Shown one piece after another: positions 35,454 through 42,955 of a DNA stretch of 64,000 nt; position 1 is the stretch's first letter, and every line of letters begins with the position of its first letter. The position numbers and the translations under genes are program-made. Origin of the DNA: Lentisphaerae bacterium ADurb.Bin082 (GTDB taxonomy: Bacteria > Verrucomicrobiota > Lentisphaeria > Oligosphaerales > Oligosphaeraceae). The stretch is from contig MWEG01000083.1 of the NCBI GenBank assembly GCA_002070945.1, positions 1 to 64,000 on the forward strand. Reading direction: 5' to 3'. Under the pieces are notes generated by a model, which ran no database searches, was not told the DNA's origin, and worked only from the letters and a program-made list of their open reading frames with translations.

Positions 35454-37616
35454 TTACAGTGGCGTCATGGTCAACATCGTCTCCCGGGTGATTTTCCCGG
35501 CTTCGAACAAATCCCGCAAAGCTCGTTCCATAGTCACCATGCCGTCCTTGGCCGAAGTCTCCATCATGCCCCGCAGCTGGTGGGTCTTCTTCTCGCGAAT
35601 CATCGCACGAACAGCCGTGGTGCCGATGAGAACCTCAAACGCCGCTATCCGGCCGCCTTCGTCACCTTTGCGCAGCATCAGGCGCTGGGAGACAATCGCC
35701 TCCAGGCAGGCCGCCAGCTGGGAACGAACCTGGTTCTGGCGCTCGGAGGGAAACACGTCGATGATCCGGTCAACACTCTGGGTGACGTCGTTAGTATGCA
35801 GCGTGGCAAAAACAAGATGGCCCGTCTCAGCAGCGGTGAGAACCGTCGCAATCGTCTCTGGATCACGCATCTCGCCGACTAAGATGACGTCAGGATCCTG
35901 GCGCAGGACGTACTTGAGGGCATTGGCAAAGCTGAGCGTGTCAGCGCCGATTTCGCGCTGCTCAACCAAGGCCACCTGGTGCGGATGCACAAACTCGATC
36001 GGGTCTTCAATGGTGATGATATGGCATGGCCGAGTCCGATTGATCACATCCAGCAGTGCAGCCAGCGTCGTCGACTTCCCTGAACCGGTCGGCCCTGTCA
36101 CCAGCACCAGCCCCTGCTGTCGCGTTGTCATCCGCAGCAACGCTGCCGGAAGACCCAGAGACGCTGGCGCCGGAATCACGGACGGGATGACGCGGAATGC
36201 CGCCGCAACGCTGCTTTTCTGATAAAAGCCGTTGACGCGGAAACGGTAGTCACTCTTGCCGCCTTTGACCTCTAAGCCCTTCACGCTCAAGGCAAAGTCA
36301 AGCTCGCGGCCGCTTTCAAAGTCGGCGCGCTGGGAAAAAGTGAGGACGCTGAACAGCAGCTTCTGGGTGTCTGCCGAAGTGAGCACGGGCATGTCAAACG
36401 TCCGCAGGGCGCCATCCAGGCGGATGACCGGCGGCGAGTCGACAGTGAGGATCAAATCCGAGGCGCCGTAGCCGATAGCGTCCCGGAGCAGTTTCTTGAT
36501 GCTGAGTCCCTGGTCGGGATCGCCAGAGTACGACCGCAAGGTGTCGATGCCAGTCTCCATCCCCTGCGCCAGGAGCAGAAATTCGTCTTTATGGCTGGCA
36601 GCGTTGGCAGCGACATCCAGGCTGACGATGCCTTGCTGGTAAAGGTTCAGCAGAGACCGATTGAAGCTGATCATGCCCTGGTTGGCGCCGGCCCTAATCA
36701 CTTCCGGCAGGGCATCCAGCTCGCGGCCAGCGATCAGGCGTTGCGCCAGCGGCGTCTGGACCATGATTTCAAAGGCAGGCGCCCTGCCCTGGCCATCGCG
36801 GCGGGGCAACAAGCGCTGGGACACAATCCCGCGCAGCACCAGCGACAAGTCCTGGGCAGTCTGTTCCCGTATGTCTTCCGGGAAATAATTGAGAATGCGC
36901 TCTACGGTCTGCTGCACGTCGACTGTGTGCATGGTCGCTGCCACCAGGTGGCCTGTCATGGCCGCTGACACAGCCATCTGCACCGTCTCCTTGTCACGCA
37001 TCTCGCCGATAAAGATGATGTCCGGATTCTGGCGCACGACATGGCGCAGCGCTGAGGCAAAATCGCGGGTGTCGCCGCCGATTTCCCGCTGCGAGATGAC
37101 CGCCATCTGGTCCTCATGCGTGAATTCAATCGGGTCTTCAATCGTGACCACGTGCTTGCGCATCGTCGTGTTGATGTAATGGAGCATGCAGGCCAGGGTC
37201 GTGGTCTTGCCAGTGCCAGTCGCGCCAGTCACCACGATCATCCCCCGCGGCGCATCAGCCAGGCGAATCACCGTCTCCGGAATCAGCAGCTCGCGGTAAT
37301 CCAGCGCGCCAGACGGAATCCGCCGAATCGCCAAGCTCCGCCGCCCGCGCTGGTAAGACAAATTAATGCGGAAGCGGCCGCCTTTGTCCAACGCCACGCC
37401 CAGGTCAAGGTCGCGTTCCAGCGCCAGGCGTTCTGCCGTTCCCGGCGGCAGGTGGCCGGTCAGGAACGCCTCCACGTCGCTGTCCGTCAACACCGTCCCA
37501 CCCGGCGTCGGCGCAATCTCCCCGGCTCGGCGCATACTGGGAACCCGGCCTACGCTCAGAAACAAGTCCGAGGCCTGCCACTCCGCCATCTTCAGACATA
37601 ATGCGACTATATCCAT
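35454..37616 (-). CDS. Tandem PilT-PilT fusion ATPase
   Basis: A 720-residue protein made of two complete PilT-type motor ATPases head to tail. Half 1 (residues 1-345) has Walker A GATGTGKTTT at 131-140, Asp box EDPIEFTHED and Walker B IIFIGEMRD at 200-208. Half 2 (370-720) has ASDLILTVDSPPVIRLDG, Walker A GPTGSGKSTT at 508-517, EDPIEFVHPH and VILVGEMRD. Both have His boxes (TGHLVAATMHT, TGHLVFATLHT). PilT normally forms a hexamer that retracts type IV pili; a fused protein could form a three-chain pseudohexamer. The ATG at 37616 fits family starts; a GTG lies 51 bases upstream. No pilM-Q genes are near. Confidence 0.9.
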   Translation of the reverse strand: MDIVALCLKMAEWQASDLFLSVGRVPSMRRAGEIAPTPGGTVLTDSDVEAFLTGHLPPGTAERLALERDLDLGVALDKGGRFRINLSYQRGRRSLAIRRIPSGALDYRELLIPETVIRLADAPRGMIVVTGATGTGKTTTLACMLHYINTTMRKHVVTIEDPIEFTHEDQMAVISQREIGGDTRDFASALRHVVRQNPDIIFIGEMRDKETVQMAVSAAMTGHLVAATMHTVDVQQTVERILNYFPEDIREQTAQDLSLVLRGIVSQRLLPRRDGQGRAPAFEIMVQTPLAQRLIAGRELDALPEVIRAGANQGMISFNRSLLNLYQQGIVSLDVAANAASHKDEFLLLAQGMETGIDTLRSYSGDPDQGLSIKKLLRDAIGYGASDLILTVDSPPVIRLDGALRTFDMPVLTSADTQKLLFSVLTFSQRADFESGRELDFALSVKGLEVKGGKSDYRFRVNGFYQKSSVAAAFRVIPSVIPAPASLGLPAALLRMTTRQQGLVLVTGPTGSGKSTTLAALLDVINRTRPCHIITIEDPIEFVHPHQVALVEQREIGADTLSFANALKYVLRQDPDVILVGEMRDPETIATVLTAAETGHLVFATLHTNDVTQSVDRIIDVFPSERQNQVRSQLAACLEAIVSQRLMLRKGDEGGRIAAFEVLIGTTAVRAMIREKKTHQLRGMMETSAKDGMVTMERALRDLFEAGKITRETMLTMTPL

Positions 37617-37911
37617 AACGACGTGCTTTCCTTGCTCAGGCTTCCAACTCCTTGCCGTACCGACCACATTTTTCAGCCTCGTGTGCTATCTCGCCCCTTT
37701 AACATATACCGACTTCAGCCGGGATTCTTGCAAGCGCTGTTGTTTTTCCGTAAAAAAATGGCCGCAGCCCATTTGCTGTTTCCTATCCGTCGTATAAGAT
37801 TAAACTAACGTCATGGGTGCTTGCGGAATTTGCCAGGCGCATCATCCTTATTGCCGGTCACTGCCCAGTGTGGCGGCGTCCTTGTCACCCCTTACATAAA
37901 GAGCACGCATC

Positions 37912-39096
37912 ATGGAAAAACTCAGAGTCGGAGTCGTCGGAGTCGGTTCAGTCGTCCGCGAAATCTACCAGTATCTTTACTTCCGCAGCGACTTCACCCC
38001 CATCCTTGACATTGTCGCTGTCGCTGATCCGAACGACGAATTCCGCGAATGGTTCTGCGACACCTACAACATCCCGCCACCACGCCGCTACCGCGACTAC
38101 AAGGAGATGTTCGCTCAAAACGAGCTTGACGTGGCCCAAATCAACACCCCAGACCACATCCACGCGGCGCCGGCCATTGACGCCCTCAAGGCCGGCATGG
38201 ACGTAGTCGTGCCCAAGCCGACCGCATCCACCGTCAAGGACACGCACGCGATGATCCAGACGGCCCGCGAAACAGGACGCCTGCTCGGGGTCGACTTCCA
38301 CAAGCGCGAAGACCCGCGCTTCAAGGAGGCCGAGGCGCGCTACCAGAGCGGACGCTATGGACGCTTCCAAGCCGGCGTCTGGTACATGCTGGACAAACTG
38401 CTGGTCGCTGACCCCAACCACTCGCCGCGCTTCTTCGCGTCCCCAGACTTCGCAGAACGCAACACACCCATCTCCTTCCTGACCGTCCACGCCTGCGACG
38501 CCTTGATCAAAGTCGTTGACCTCAAGCCAGTCGAAGTACGCGCCACTGGCTTCTCCCACAAGATGCCATCGCTGTCCCCTATCCCAATCAAAGGCTATGA
38601 CGTGGTCGACACGGAAATCGTCTTTGACAACGGCGGCGTCGCCCACATCTTTGCAGGCTGGCACCTGCCCAACACCGCCCACGCCCTTACTGTCCAGTCC
38701 AGCCGCATGATCTGCTCAGAAGGCATGTTCGACATTGGCCTCGATACCCCCGGACTGCATGAAATCCACCCAGACGGCATCTTCGAAATCAATCCCCTGT
38801 TCAGGAACTTCGAAAAAGACGGCATGGTCACCGGCTACGGCATCAGCAGCCCGGGACGGCTGTTCCAGAAAATCCTGGCCGACCGCAATGGCACGCTGAC
38901 CCCGGAAATGCGTGACCAGATGATGACCGCGACCGCACTCGGATTCTATACCTCGCTCGTCCTTGAAGGCGCCGAGGAAAGCCTCCGAAAAGGCAAAGAA
39001 ATCGCAGAAGGCGTGACCCGCGGCATCGCCATCGACCTGAAAGCCCTCCTCGCCCGGGAATTAGGCCAAAGCGCCCTGGCCGAATACGGCTATTGA
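37912..39096 (+). CDS. Gfo/Idh/MocA family oxidoreductase
   Basis: A 394-residue NAD(P)-dependent dehydrogenase-like protein. The Rossmann start is KLRVGVVGVGSVVREIYQYL, followed by IVAVADPND and VAQINTPDHIHAAPAIDALK. The usual EKP triad is changed to VPKPTAST, keeping the catalytic Lys. The C-terminal domain includes NTPISFLTVHACDALIKVVD. The 295-base gap to the divergent PilT gene is AT-rich and must hold promoters for both, though no clear -35/-10 pair is seen. With the esterase and isomerase-like genes downstream it suggests a sugar-use cluster. Confidence 0.85.
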   Translation: MEKLRVGVVGVGSVVREIYQYLYFRSDFTPILDIVAVADPNDEFREWFCDTYNIPPPRRYRDYKEMFAQNELDVAQINTPDHIHAAPAIDALKAGMDVVVPKPTASTVKDTHAMIQTARETGRLLGVDFHKREDPRFKEAEARYQSGRYGRFQAGVWYMLDKLLVADPNHSPRFFASPDFAERNTPISFLTVHACDALIKVVDLKPVEVRATGFSHKMPSLSPIPIKGYDVVDTEIVFDNGGVAHIFAGWHLPNTAHALTVQSSRMICSEGMFDIGLDTPGLHEIHPDGIFEINPLFRNFEKDGMVTGYGISSPGRLFQKILADRNGTLTPEMRDQMMTATALGFYTSLVLEGAEESLRKGKEIAEGVTRGIAIDLKALLARELGQSALAEYGY

Positions 39097-39209
39097 CAAG
39101 AAGCCGCCAGCCAAAACACGCTGCCAGAGCCGTTGGCTGCGCCCAAGCTTTTCCAGCCTGAACTTTCCGCTGCCATCCAAACACGTTCCCCCTAACCCAG
39201 AGTCTCCTC

Positions 39210-40154
39210 ATGATGACGACCGACCCCATCCCTCCCTTTGCCATTCTGCGTACAGAACTGTCAACCCTGCCGCCAGAACAGCCGGTCTGGCCAGAAGGCG
39301 TGCCTGATTTGCCCTTGCTCGACGGTCACACCCCGGTCGAACGCGACGATAGCCGCGGGGCCGTTCATCTCGACCGTTTCATCGGCAACATCAGCGTGCC
39401 AGGGCTGTTCGCGTATCCGGCAGCAACGGCCAGCAACACGGGCGCAGCGATCCTGGTCTGCCCGGGCGGCGGCTATGGCGGCGTAGCCATTGACAAAGAA
39501 GGACACGACCTGGCGCGCTTTTTCAACAGCATCGGCGTCTCGGCATTTGTCCTCAAGTACCGCGTCCCAGCCCCGGACGACCGGCATGGCCTGCTGACTT
39601 ACGCCCCGTTGCGGGACGCACAGCGCTCCTTGCGCCTGATTCGCAGCAAGGCCAAAGACCTCGGCATCAACCCCAGCCGAGTGGGCATCATGGGCTTTTC
39701 CTCGGGCGGACACTTGGCCGCTACTGCCTCCACCCTGTTTGACGATGCGCCAGAGAGCGCCCCTGCCCTGAAACAGTTTTCCGCCCGGCCCGACTTTACC
39801 ATCCTGGTTTATCCAGTCATCTCCATCACCCAGGAATTCATGCACTCCGGCTCGCGCCTGCGACTGCTCGGTCCAAACCCAGACCCAGTCCTGAATCGGA
39901 AGTTTTCGCCGGAAACGCAGGTCAAGGAAGACACTCCGCCCTGCCTGCTCATCCATACTGGCGACGACTCCGTGCCAGTCCAGAACAGCATCGCGTATTA
40001 CCAAGCCGCCCAAAAAGCCAAGGTACCTGCAGAAATGCACCTGTTTGCCGCTGGCGGACATGGCTATGGCATGAAAAAACGCGGCCTGCCTATCGACACC
40101 TGGACCGACCGCGTAAAAGACTGGATCAGCAGCACAGTACTGACGCTGCCGTGA
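39210..40154 (+). CDS. Alpha/beta hydrolase, acetyl-xylan esterase-like
   Basis: A 314-residue esterase/lipase-like hydrolase. AILVCPGGGYGGVAIDKEGH holds the HGGG-type oxyanion region (here PGGGY), VGIMGFSSGGHLAATAS the nucleophile elbow, LLIHTGDDSVPVQNS the Asp, and AAGGHGYGM the His. The set matches cytoplasmic acetyl-ester hydrolases of the BD-FAE type, which act on acetylated xylo-oligosaccharides in gut and marine bacteria. No signal peptide. Starts at 39210 and 39213 are both possible. It shares a bidirectional terminator with the xylose isomerase-like gene, so the pair is convergent. Confidence 0.85.
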   Translation: MMTTDPIPPFAILRTELSTLPPEQPVWPEGVPDLPLLDGHTPVERDDSRGAVHLDRFIGNISVPGLFAYPAATASNTGAAILVCPGGGYGGVAIDKEGHDLARFFNSIGVSAFVLKYRVPAPDDRHGLLTYAPLRDAQRSLRLIRSKAKDLGINPSRVGIMGFSSGGHLAATASTLFDDAPESAPALKQFSARPDFTILVYPVISITQEFMHSGSRLRLLGPNPDPVLNRKFSPETQVKEDTPPCLLIHTGDDSVPVQNSIAYYQAAQKAKVPAEMHLFAAGGHGYGMKKRGLPIDTWTDRVKDWISSTVLTLP

Positions 40155-40177
40155 TCCAAGGCCTTTTGAAAAGGGTC

Positions 40178-40228
40178 AAAAAGCACCGGCCCTGGGCAGA
40201 ATGACTGACCAGGGCCGGCGCTTTTGTT
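40178..40228. terminator. Bidirectional terminator
   Basis: A 17-bp stem with one A-C mismatch (40179-40195 with 40209-40225; a G-U pair on the minus strand) is flanked by T-runs on both strands. It lies between convergent genes ending at 40154 and 40253. Confidence 0.85.
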
Positions 40229-40252
40229 GCTACATATCTTTCGACGCTTGCG

Positions 40253-41287
40253 TCATTTGCCCATCAGAGAGCGAATGATCAGGCGCTCCAGACCCTCGTA
40301 GTCGCGCTCAGCGATGAAGCCGTCAATGACCTTGTCGTCAAGCGAACGCGACACAGCCAGGAGATCCAGGAAAATTTCCCGGCTGTTGCTCAAGTGGCGC
40401 GTGTTCTTCTCCAGCTTCTGCGTCCGCATCACCTTGACGTCCAGGCCGACGGCCTCGCCTTTGTTGCCATAGCCGTGCTTGTCAAGAATCCTGACCTGGT
40501 TGAAAGCGCGGCGCAGGTCTACAGCGCCGAACGACTTATCCTGGTCGAACTTGAGCCCATTCTGGTCGTTCAGGTGTACCGAGAACAGCTTTTTATGTGC
40601 CAGCGCATAGCCCATTTCATCGGACGGGTCAAGGTTGGCCAGGATCGCGTGCGCGCTTTCAATGTTAACGCCGACTCGGGACGGATCGCTCGTCAGCATT
40701 CCGAGAGCGATCGCATGTCCCGTGGTCGGGATATAGGCGTGATCCATCGGCTCATTCGGCTTCGGCTCAATGGCGATCTTAATGTTCGGGCAATACTGCA
40801 GTATCTCGTCGATGGCTGCCGCAATTCGCTCCACGGCGACCGCGCTGTCCTTTGCTTCGCGGATGTACGTGCCTTCCCGCGCCAGCCACAACACAACCAG
40901 GTTGGTTCCCAGCGCCTGCGCAATATCGACCGTCTTCTTAAAACGCTCCATGGCGAACGCCCGGCATTTCGGGCAGTTGTTCGTGAAGCCGCCGTCAATC
41001 GTGCGCGGGTCAAACCAGAGGCGCGGCGCCACAAATTCGGCAAACAGACCGTGCGAGTCCAGTTTGGCCTTCAGCGCCTTCGCAGCCGCTTCGATTTCCG
41101 CCGCCGTCATGTCATTCAGATTCGGGACAGCGTCGTCATCATGCAGCTGCACGCCATCATAGCCAAGCTTCTTGTACATCGCCAGCTTGGTGTCAAAAGC
41201 CAAGGATTCACGCACGTCTGGACCAAACGGGTCGGAGCCTTCATGAATGTTCCAGGGTCCAAACGTAAACACAAACTTGCCTGCCAT
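40253..41287 (-). CDS. Xylose isomerase-like sugar isomerase
   Basis: A 344-residue TIM-barrel isomerase close in layout to the short class I xylose isomerases of actinobacteria. FTFGPWNIHEGSDPFG and GVQLHDDDAVP (catalytic His region), IAIEPKPNEPMDHAYIP (metal Glu), GVNIESAHAILANLD (Glu, His) and KFDQDKSFGAVDLR (two Asp) are all present, as is LDVKVMRTQ. One metal ligand differs: the D of the IDLNGQ motif is His here (SVHLNDQNG). The sugar specificity may therefore differ. The start follows AAAGGAGA. A weak promoter (CTGGCA, 17 bases, TATACT) is upstream on the minus strand near 41390. Confidence 0.85.
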   Translation of the reverse strand: MAGKFVFTFGPWNIHEGSDPFGPDVRESLAFDTKLAMYKKLGYDGVQLHDDDAVPNLNDMTAAEIEAAAKALKAKLDSHGLFAEFVAPRLWFDPRTIDGGFTNNCPKCRAFAMERFKKTVDIAQALGTNLVVLWLAREGTYIREAKDSAVAVERIAAAIDEILQYCPNIKIAIEPKPNEPMDHAYIPTTGHAIALGMLTSDPSRVGVNIESAHAILANLDPSDEMGYALAHKKLFSVHLNDQNGLKFDQDKSFGAVDLRRAFNQVRILDKHGYGNKGEAVGLDVKVMRTQKLEKNTRHLSNSREIFLDLLAVSRSLDDKVIDGFIAERDYEGLERLIIRSLMGK

Positions 41288-41429
41288 GTTCGCTGTTCTC
41301 CTTTGCATCCTTAATAAATTTGAATCCCTACTGGAAGCGAGCCGCTTCGCCAGGAAGAGCGGCCTCTATCCGAATTACTCTTAACAGTATAACACCGGAA
41401 TAAACTTCTGCCAGTCTAAACTAGAGAAC

Positions 41430-41458
41430 TTGACAGAACCGAGGCCAAGGTGTAAAAT
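41430..41458 (+). promoter_or_regulatory. Sigma-70 promoter of the HARE-HTH gene
   Basis: TTGACA (41430-41435), exactly 17 bases, then TAAAAT (41453-41458). This gives a leader of about 160 bases before the gene at 41627. The rest of the 340-base gap from 41288 shows nothing else clear. Confidence 0.75.
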
Positions 41459-41626
41459 TTATTGACGTGCAAATCGTTGCGTTGAACACTCGCAGTTGCC
41501 AAGCGGTGATTCCTTGCACCAATATAACTGAAACCCCATTTCGCGAATTCGCAATTCTACCTGTCTTGAATGCATGAAAATACAAGCTGTGGTATGCAAG
41601 GTGCTACCCACGCCAGGAGGCGCATG

Positions 41627-41971
41627 ATGTCAGAGGAAATCAGCCGCGATGTTATTCTGGATGTATTGGAAGCCATGCTCAGCTCCGGCCTCCGCGCCGT
41701 CCGTGAAGCGAAGCGAGCTGCTGGCACTGCCCCTTTGCGCCGCCGCAGTCCAAGAAAAAAATCGAACATCAAATTAGTTGAAGACATCCTCAAAGCAGCC
41801 AACCAACCGCTTCATGTCAACGATATCATTGCTCGTGCGGAAACCGACTACGGCGTGCAGCTTCGCCGAGAGTCCATCGTCTCGGCACTGACCAAGAAGG
41901 TCTTAGAGAGGAAGGTCTTCCGCCGGACGGGACGCAACGAATTCGCCCTGCTCGAAGCCGAAGAGAAGTGA
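41627..41971 (+). CDS. HARE-type winged-helix protein
   Basis: A 114-residue protein. Residues 1-45 are helical and basic (AVREAKRAAGTAPLRRRSPR). The rest is a HARE-HTH winged helix: LVEDILKAANQPLHVNDIIA, YGVQLRRESIVSALTKKVLE and FRRTGRNEFALLE. This fold occurs in DNA-binding or chromatin-associated proteins and in bacterial restriction or regulatory proteins. AGGAGG lies 6 bases before the ATG at 41627; ATG at 41624 is also possible. It is likely a small nucleic-acid binding regulator; its target is unknown. Confidence 0.7.
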   Translation: MSEEISRDVILDVLEAMLSSGLRAVREAKRAAGTAPLRRRSPRKKSNIKLVEDILKAANQPLHVNDIIARAETDYGVQLRRESIVSALTKKVLERKVFRRTGRNEFALLEAEEK

Positions 41972-42162
41972 CTGCGTGGTAATCTGTCTGCGATGGATAC
42001 TTGTCGTCCGGTAAGCTGCAAAGCCAAGCGCCCCGAGCAAGGTACCCTAGGGACAGTCCTGACTTCTCCTCCGCTCTCCGAGGATACCCTGAAGAACCGT
42101 TTTTTACTTTGCGTGCTGACGCTGTCATCAGCATACAGCGCAGACTTTTCGCAGGTTGTTTT

Positions 42163-42906
42163 TCATTCAAGCTGAGACAGGGCTGCGATCTGTTCGGCAT
42201 TTAGGGCCAAATCGTAGATGCGCAGGCCGCTGATGCAGCCTTCAAAGCCGTATCCGGACCTCTGGTCGGCTGATGCGCCGATGCGCATCTCCAACTTGCG
42301 TATTATAGGCATTTTGACCTGTACGCCATCGCAGCTGCCTTGCAAAAGACCATTCACATAGACCCGTGCGCTGCCTTGTCCGTCATAAACCGCCGCGACA
42401 TGATACCATTGTTGTGGGTTTATGCTCAGTTCGAAGCTATTGCTGCTAGGTCTGCATAGCTGCTCCCCATCGCCCAAGTAAAACCAAAGCCTGCGCCAGC
42501 TTATCAGCAGTCTAAAACCCGGCCCCTTTGACGTGTGGTCAATGAAATTGACGATTTCATACTGTCGGCTGCGGTGCAGACTAGGCGGGGTTTTAACGAA
42601 AGCCACAATCGAAAAGGCCGATTGGACATCAAAGGAGGGCGGCAATTGGCAACTGATCATGCCGCGTTTCTGTTCCTCTCCATCATTTTCAAAATAGAGT
42701 GTTTTCCCGGTAGGCCCTTCTACCCATTTGATATATTCCTGATGGTGCACTTTTGGCGGCTGTTCAAGCCCCAGGCCGCGCAAAGCCTCGAATTTTCCTT
42801 CATTAAATGGAAAATAAAACAAGGGTTCGGGCAACTTCTGCAACTGTGCCGATGTTACGGCCTGAAAGCAAAACAAGAGCATCAGACAAAAATTTCTCAC
42901 AGCCAT
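42163..42906 (-). CDS. Exported LamG/concanavalin A-like protein
   Basis: A 247-residue protein with a signal peptide (NFCLMLLFCFQAVTSAQ) and one LamG-like jelly roll. Characteristic parts are FYFPFNEGKFEALRGLG, FSIVAFVKTPP, WYHVAAVYDGQGSARVYVNG (the LamG core) and GCISGLRIYDLALNAEQIAA. Such modules bind carbohydrate or help a secreted enzyme fold. The ATG at 42906 is chosen because the signal peptide begins there. It follows the glycosidase-like gene by 49 bases on the same strand, so the two are likely partners in glycan binding and breakdown. Base use is poorer in GC than genes before 41 kb. Confidence 0.85.
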   Translation of the reverse strand: MAVRNFCLMLLFCFQAVTSAQLQKLPEPLFYFPFNEGKFEALRGLGLEQPPKVHHQEYIKWVEGPTGKTLYFENDGEEQKRGMISCQLPPSFDVQSAFSIVAFVKTPPSLHRSRQYEIVNFIDHTSKGPGFRLLISWRRLWFYLGDGEQLCRPSSNSFELSINPQQWYHVAAVYDGQGSARVYVNGLLQGSCDGVQVKMPIIRKLEMRIGASADQRSGYGFEGCISGLRIYDLALNAEQIAALSQLE

Positions 42907-42955
42907 ATTTTCTCCTATTCTCCTAAATTTGTCTATGCAGCAGATATCTGCGGAC

